Shown piece after piece: positions 59,401 through 64,000 of a stretch of DNA of 64,000 bases; position 1 is the first letter of the stretch, and every line of letters starts with the position of its first letter. Under the pieces are notes generated by a model. It ran no database searches. It saw only the letters and a list, made by a program, of their open reading frames with translations, and had not been told where the DNA came from. Where the stretch lies: assembly GCF_963678975.1 (NCBI RefSeq), contig NC_089272.1, forward strand, positions 8,600,408 to 8,664,407, written 5' to 3'. The DNA is from Dysidea avara (lineage: Eukaryota; Porifera; Demospongiae; Dictyoceratida; Dysideidae). The translations under genes were made by a program, and so were the position numbers.

Positions 59401-59654
59401 ACATCCCTCAATAAATGTGACCGGGCCTGTGAAAATAGACCATGTGGGCACATAAAATTAGCCCACTTTCATGTTTCATAACTTCATATGTCATTACACT
59501 ATGGATGTTAGGCCTGAGTCTAATATGTTCAAAATTTTGCTGAAATTGCTTTCAGGAGTTTCTCAAATTATTTACCCATTATGCTCTTTCAGTTTTCTTA
59601 TTATGCTTACATTATGCTCCCAAGTTAACAACATTATCTTGGAACATTTTAACA

Positions 59655-60000
59655 AGTGAATGCTCTATTAGAGTATACTATAAAGTGACTGTTCTATTAG
59701 AGATAGGCCTGCACCTATTATGCCAGCATAATTTTCAGAATAATAGGTCACCAATTTCGTGAGAATAATTCCAGAATAATGGGAGGATTCCAGGCATAAT
59801 TTTAGAATTATCGGACGTTTGCCGGAATAATTGGCGGAAGTAAGGGGTATGTCTATTTTTGATTAGCTATAAGAAAGAGTTAAGTTACTAAGAATCATAA
59901 TTATATAGCTGGTATTACTATATGAGTGCTGGCTGAAAAGCCTTCTAAAAGAATGCTCAAATAATCTAATAGAGCAGTCAGATCGTTTTATGTTAACTAC
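59655..60000. mobile_element. hAT-like element relative, truncated, plus CTCTA motifs
   Basis: TAGGCCTGCACCTATTATGC (59703 on) and the following 290 nt match 4228-4540. Reverse-orientation CTCTA motifs precede it (59662-59702) and a forward one follows (59955-59975). The right end is replaced by a foldback element. Confidence 0.65.
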
Positions 60001-60004
60001 CTGC

Positions 60005-60268
60005 AGCCACCAAAAAAAGCCAGGGTAAAAGAGATGTGAAATCCAAGGTGGTGACCAAGAAGTGGCTATGATGGTAGGTTAATGGCAAAAACTTTAAAAT
60101 GACAATCCAGTGCCTTCTCTAAGTTTCACTAGGAAAATCAGCACTACCTTACCTGAATTGTCATATTGCCGTTGATCTACCATCAAAGCCATTTCTTGAT
60201 TGCCACTTTGGATTTCACACCCTGGCTATTTAGGGGTCACATCCTTTTTCACAGCTTGGCTGTTATGC
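60005..60268. repeat. Compact foldback, GGTGGCGGCCA family
   Basis: GTGAAATCCAAGGTGGTGAC and GGCTATGATGGTAGGTTAAT pair with TGATCTACCATCAAAGCC and GCCACTTTGGATTTCAC. The left arm interrupts the hAT-like element relative before it. Confidence 0.75.
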
Positions 60269-60553
60269 TATAGATATCACTTCCTTTTTGTGCTTGGCCA
60301 GCTTCGGAGTTTCTTTACTTGTCATTTTCTGTACTGCATAAAGATCAAGAGCTGAATTCTGTATAATGATGCATTTTTAAAAACAATAATTTAATGTTGC
60401 ATGAAAATTGTTACATGAACTCAGTGAGTCTTCAGGAAGGGAAAATAGCTGACAGTGATGGGGAATACTGACTGAAGTTGAATTTCTTGTTAATCTCTCA
60501 CATAGGTGGGGGCCATGGCCCCACACTTTTATCGGACAATGCTTGCAAGAAAA

Positions 60554-60604
60554 TGGAGATACTCTAATAGAGCAGTCAGCCACTCTTATAGAACAGTCAC
60601 CTTT
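60554..60604 (+). repeat. CTCTA-A-TAGAG module, pair
   Basis: GGAGATACTCTAATAGAGCA is followed by CAGCCACTCTTATAGAACAG, the usual two-motif arrangement. Confidence 0.75.
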
Positions 60605-60940
60605 ACATTCCTGCAAAACAATTTAAGTGTTTACAAATAACTTTTATATAGTATCTTTGATTCCATGCATAATACAAACAACTGTAGCTATAAATGAAAA
60701 GGTAATTGTAATACACAACATTGTGTTTGCCCAGTTGAGTTCTTAAATATAAAGAGCATTGTTATGTAACACATACATTAATATGACAAGTGTGTGGATT
60801 GTCTCCTGAATGGATTGAACTTAGTTCTTCCAGGTACGTTCTTCCAGTACTGTGAATGTATATTAACATTAGAGTAACTCTTCTATATGAGTTCTAGAAA
60901 TATTCATAGATTACCACCTATTGTGAACACTTCACTACAA

Positions 60941-61156
<216 letters not shown>

Positions 61157-62452
61157 TCATAGATTACCAGATGTTACAAATGTTCTACTACAATATCGAC
61201 AAGCGTAGGGCTTCTCCCCTGTATGAGTTCTTAAATGTACTCGTAGGTAATTACATTGCTTGAACGCTTTACTGCAATATCGGCATTGGTATGGCTTCCC
61301 TGTTGTATGTGTTCTTAAATGTGCTTTTAGAATACTAGACTGTGTGAATGCTCTACCACAATCTTGACATAAGTATGGTTTCTCTCCCGTATGAGTTCTT
61401 ACATGTGCTCTTAGAAAACTAAGTGATGGAAATGTCTTACTACAATATTGACATGCATAAGGCCTCTCTCCCGTATGAGTTCTTAAATGATTCTGTAGGG
61501 AACCATGTTGCACAAAAGCTTTACCGCAATACTGGCATTGATATGGCTTCTCCCCAGTATGAATTCTTGAATGTGCTCGTAGACTACTAGTAGTTGCAAA
61601 CGCTTTACTACAATACTGACAATGGAAGGGCTTCTCTCCTGTGTGAGTTCTTAAATGTTTTCGTAGACTACCAAGTTCTGCAAATGCTTTACTACAAACT
61701 TGACATTGATAAGGCTTTTCTCCTGTATGGGTCCTCAAATGTATTTGTAGATTACCAGATGTTACAAATGTTTTACTACAATATCGACAAGCATATGGCT
61801 TCTCTCCAGTATGAATTCTTAAATGTTTTTCCAGGTCACATTGACGTGTGAATGCTTTGATACAACATTGACATTGGTATGGCTTTTCTCCTGTATGGGT
61901 TCTTATATGCATTTTTAGATTACCAGATGTTGTAAATGTTTTTCTACAATAATGACACTGGTACGGCTTTTCTCCTGTATGAGTCCTTACATGTACTTGT
62001 AGATTACTACGTGATATAAATGCTTTACTGCAATATTCACATTGGTAGGGCCTCATCTCTTTAGATTTTTTGGTGAGCATCTTTGCTGTAACATTTAGGG
62101 TCAGAGACGTTTGCTCATGTTTCCTAATATGTTGTTGAAAGTTGATCAGTGTAGTGAACACTTCTCCACATTTTCCACACTTGAACACTTGTGGATTAGC
62201 ATCACAACATGATGTACTATGCTTCAAATCAATATCTTTACTCAGAAACTCTGTTTGACAATGTCCACAAGTGCACCGAGGAGCTAGTGTGGACACACAT
62301 GAATAAGTATGGTAATATGTATGCACTATAAAGGCTTGCATTTCAATGGCTGTCAATGTTATGCTATTTTCAAAAACTAGGATTGCATTTACAGTAACTA
62401 GTGTACATATTTGAAAAACCAATTGCATGAGACAAATAGTTTGAAGCTTCAT
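61157..62452 (-). CDS. C2H2 zinc-finger protein, array truncated by a stop
   Basis: The 431-residue frame starts at 62452. After a region of no known fold it has two atypical zinc units ([16 protein letters not shown] ending HIRKH at about 93-115). Ten consecutive C2H2 fingers joined by TGEKPY follow, from [21 protein letters not shown] to [21 protein letters not shown], then half of an eleventh ([14 protein letters not shown]) where TGA occurs. The contact positions vary from finger to finger, which indicates a sequence-specific DNA-binding nuclear protein. The N-terminal start is uncertain: the first 30 residues are hydrophobic and may be intron. A later Met, about residue 38, is an alternative. 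Confidence 0.75.
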   Translation of the reverse strand: MKLQTICLMQLVFQICTLVTVNAILVFENSITLTAIEMQAFIVHTYYHTYSCVSTLAPRCTCGHCQTEFLSKDIDLKHSTSCCDANPQVFKCGKCGEVFTTLINFQQHIRKHEQTSLTLNVTAKMLTKKSKEMRPYQCEYCSKAFISRSNLQVHVRTHTGEKPYQCHYCRKTFTTSGNLKMHIRTHTGEKPYQCQCCIKAFTRQCDLEKHLRIHTGEKPYACRYCSKTFVTSGNLQIHLRTHTGEKPYQCQVCSKAFAELGSLRKHLRTHTGEKPFHCQYCSKAFATTSSLRAHSRIHTGEKPYQCQYCGKAFVQHGSLQNHLRTHTGERPYACQYCSKTFPSLSFLRAHVRTHTGEKPYLCQDCGRAFTQSSILKAHLRTHTTGKPYQCRYCSKAFKQCNYLRVHLRTHTGEKPYACRYCSRTFVTSGNL

Positions 62453-62878
62453 TCAGTTTCATAATATTTAAATGCTGCTTTACCCCACCAAAGCTTCGTT
62501 ACCACAGACACTAACAAGTTAACTGGTTGAACAAGTATTGTGACTCCTTGTGGAAGCTGCCATTAATCTATATATATATAAGCAGCACCAAATTCACCTG
62601 AATTGTCGTTATTAAAATTTTCATCATTAACTTACCATCACAGCCATTTCTTGGCCGCCACCTTGGATTTCACATATTTTTTCACCATAGCCTTTTTGAG
62701 GGCCGCACTCTTCTTTTTACAGCTTGGCTGTTTTGGACTAGATTTCACTTCTTTTTGTATTTGTAAGCCAGCTTTGAGGCTTTTTAACCTATGTTTTTTT
62801 TCTTTACCACAGGAAGAAGAGAAAGATGAAGCAGATTTTAAATACTTTAACTAATTCTGATTTTATCAATAAACATAC

Positions 62879-62915
<37 letters not shown>

Positions 62916-62984
62916 CATATATTTATTACATGTCAATTATTCCCTATGGATAACTTTTTTTGCAGCTGATCTCTCTAGTGGGTA
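62453..62984. other. Repeat spacer: half foldback and (TA)n
   Basis: A right arm of the GGTGGCGGCCA foldback family lies at 62590-62760 (CTTGGCCGCCACCTTGGATT), and a TA dinucleotide run at about 62884-62912. Confidence 0.75.
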
Positions 62985-64000
62985 ACTTGAAATGTAGCTG
63001 AACTCTCTACAGGATGGTTTGCTTGTAGATGAACTCTCTACAGGTGATTTGTTTCTAGCTGATATCTATAGGGTGACTTGTATCTAGCTGATCTCTCCTT
63101 TTTTCTAGCTGATCTCTCTACAGGGTAACTTGAAATGTAGCTGAACTCTCTACAGGGTGGTTTCTTTGTAACTGAACTCTCCACAGGGTGATTTGTTTCT
63201 ATCTAATCTCTCTACAGGGTTGCTTATCTCTCTAAAGGGTGATTTGTTTTTGTCGCTGAACTCTTTACAGGTCACTGGCTTCTAGCTGATCTCTCTACAG
63301 GGTGACTTGTTTGTAGTTGAACTATCTGCAGGGTGATTTGTTCGTAGCTGAACTCTCTACAGGGTGATCCTTCTAGTTGATCTCTCTACATGATGACTTG
63401 TTTGTAGCTGAACTCTCTACAGGGTGATTTGTTTGTAGCTGAACTCTCTACAGGGTGATTTGTTTGTAGCTGAATTCTCTACAGGATGATTTGTTTGCAT
63501 GCAGTTGAACTCTCTACATGATGGTTTCTTTGTAGGTGAACTCTCTACAAGGTGACTTCTTCTAGCTAAACTCTCTTCAGGGTGATTTTTCCGTAGCTGA
63601 ACTCTCTACAGGGTGATTTGTTTGCAGCTGAACTCTTTACATGATAGTTTCTTTTTAGCTGAACTCTCTACAAGGTTACTTCTTCTAGCTGATCCCTCTA
63701 CAGGGTGACTTGTTTGTAACTGAACTCCCTACATGATGGTTTCTTTGTAGCTGAACTCTCTACAAGCTAACTTCTTCTAGCTGATCTTTCTACAGGGTGA
63801 TTTATTAGTAGCTGAATTCTCTACAGGGTGGTTTGTTTGCAGCTGAACTCTCTACATGGTGGTTTCTTTGTAGCTGAACTCTCTACAAGGTGACTTTTTC
63901 TAGCTGAACTATCTACAGGGTGGCTTGCTTGCAGCTGAACTGTCTACAATATCAACTGGTTGCTGCTGAACTCCCTACAGCATAATTAGCATTGTAACAG
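62985..64000 (+). repeat. 31-bp minisatellite array, continues beyond window
   Basis: About 30 imperfect copies of a 31-nt unit containing GTAGCTGAACTCTCTACAGG and GTGATTTGTTT run to the end of the window. Variants alternate GATGGTTTCTT and GTGACTTCTT tails, so a higher-order pattern of two or three units is likely. Confidence 0.93.

Noticed and set aside
58967..59453. Several 60-codon open frames on both strands
   Set aside because: They are translations of the 85-95-bp minisatellite.
62985..64000. CRISPR-like regular spacing
   Set aside because: The units are contiguous and imperfect with no unique spacers, and the host is eukaryotic; it is a minisatellite.

Overview
The window is eukaryotic and comes from an animal. 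It is AT-rich, the genes have introns with GT-AG borders, and the exons carry metazoan domain combinations: NIDO plus fibronectin type III plus a transmembrane segment, an animal haem peroxidase, and tandem C2H2 zinc fingers. The mix of short symmetrical phase-1 FN3 exons, introns packed with small DNA transposons, and an Ig-like/peroxidase gene fits an early-branching marine invertebrate. My best guess is a demosponge, but this is inference; no organism-specific marker was recognised.

Layout. (1) 527-27413, plus strand: one long gene, 5' incomplete, of at least 17 exons. It encodes a type I membrane protein with a NIDO domain, seven FN3 domains, a membrane-proximal domain like that of receptor tyrosine phosphatases, one membrane helix and a short tail without a phosphatase. 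Its introns are largely filled with transposable elements (TEs), many nested and several with intact target-site duplications (TSDs). (2) 28.1-41.5 kb: no gene. It holds dispersed repeats, a pogo-like element, a three-deep nest of elements, and a truncated duplicate of the peroxidase promoter and first exon (32.4-33.2 kb). (3) 41626-44565, plus strand: a complete three-exon gene for a secreted Ig-like/haem peroxidase of 783 residues with all haem-site residues in place. (4) 46.5-47.9 kb, minus strand: a C2H2 zinc-finger pseudogene broken by frameshifts and a 445-bp hAT-like insertion. (5) 48-57 kb: repeats and one weak candidate first exon. (6) 57.07-58.96 kb, plus strand: a frameshifted, 3'-truncated copy of a large uncharacterised protein, joined to a roughly 90-bp minisatellite. 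(7) 60.94-62.45 kb, minus strand: a C2H2 zinc-finger gene whose array is cut by a single in-frame stop. (8) 62.99-64.0 kb: a 31-bp minisatellite running off the window.

The genes show no sign of working together. The unifying theme is mobile DNA. At least a dozen families of short non-autonomous elements are present, and duplicate loci give an empty site and a dated order of events. The most unusual signal is a short palindromic module, CTCTA-A-TAGAG within a longer consensus, that recurs in at least 15 clusters. It lies inside elements that otherwise have unrelated ends, so it behaves like a shared internal cassette rather than part of one transposon.
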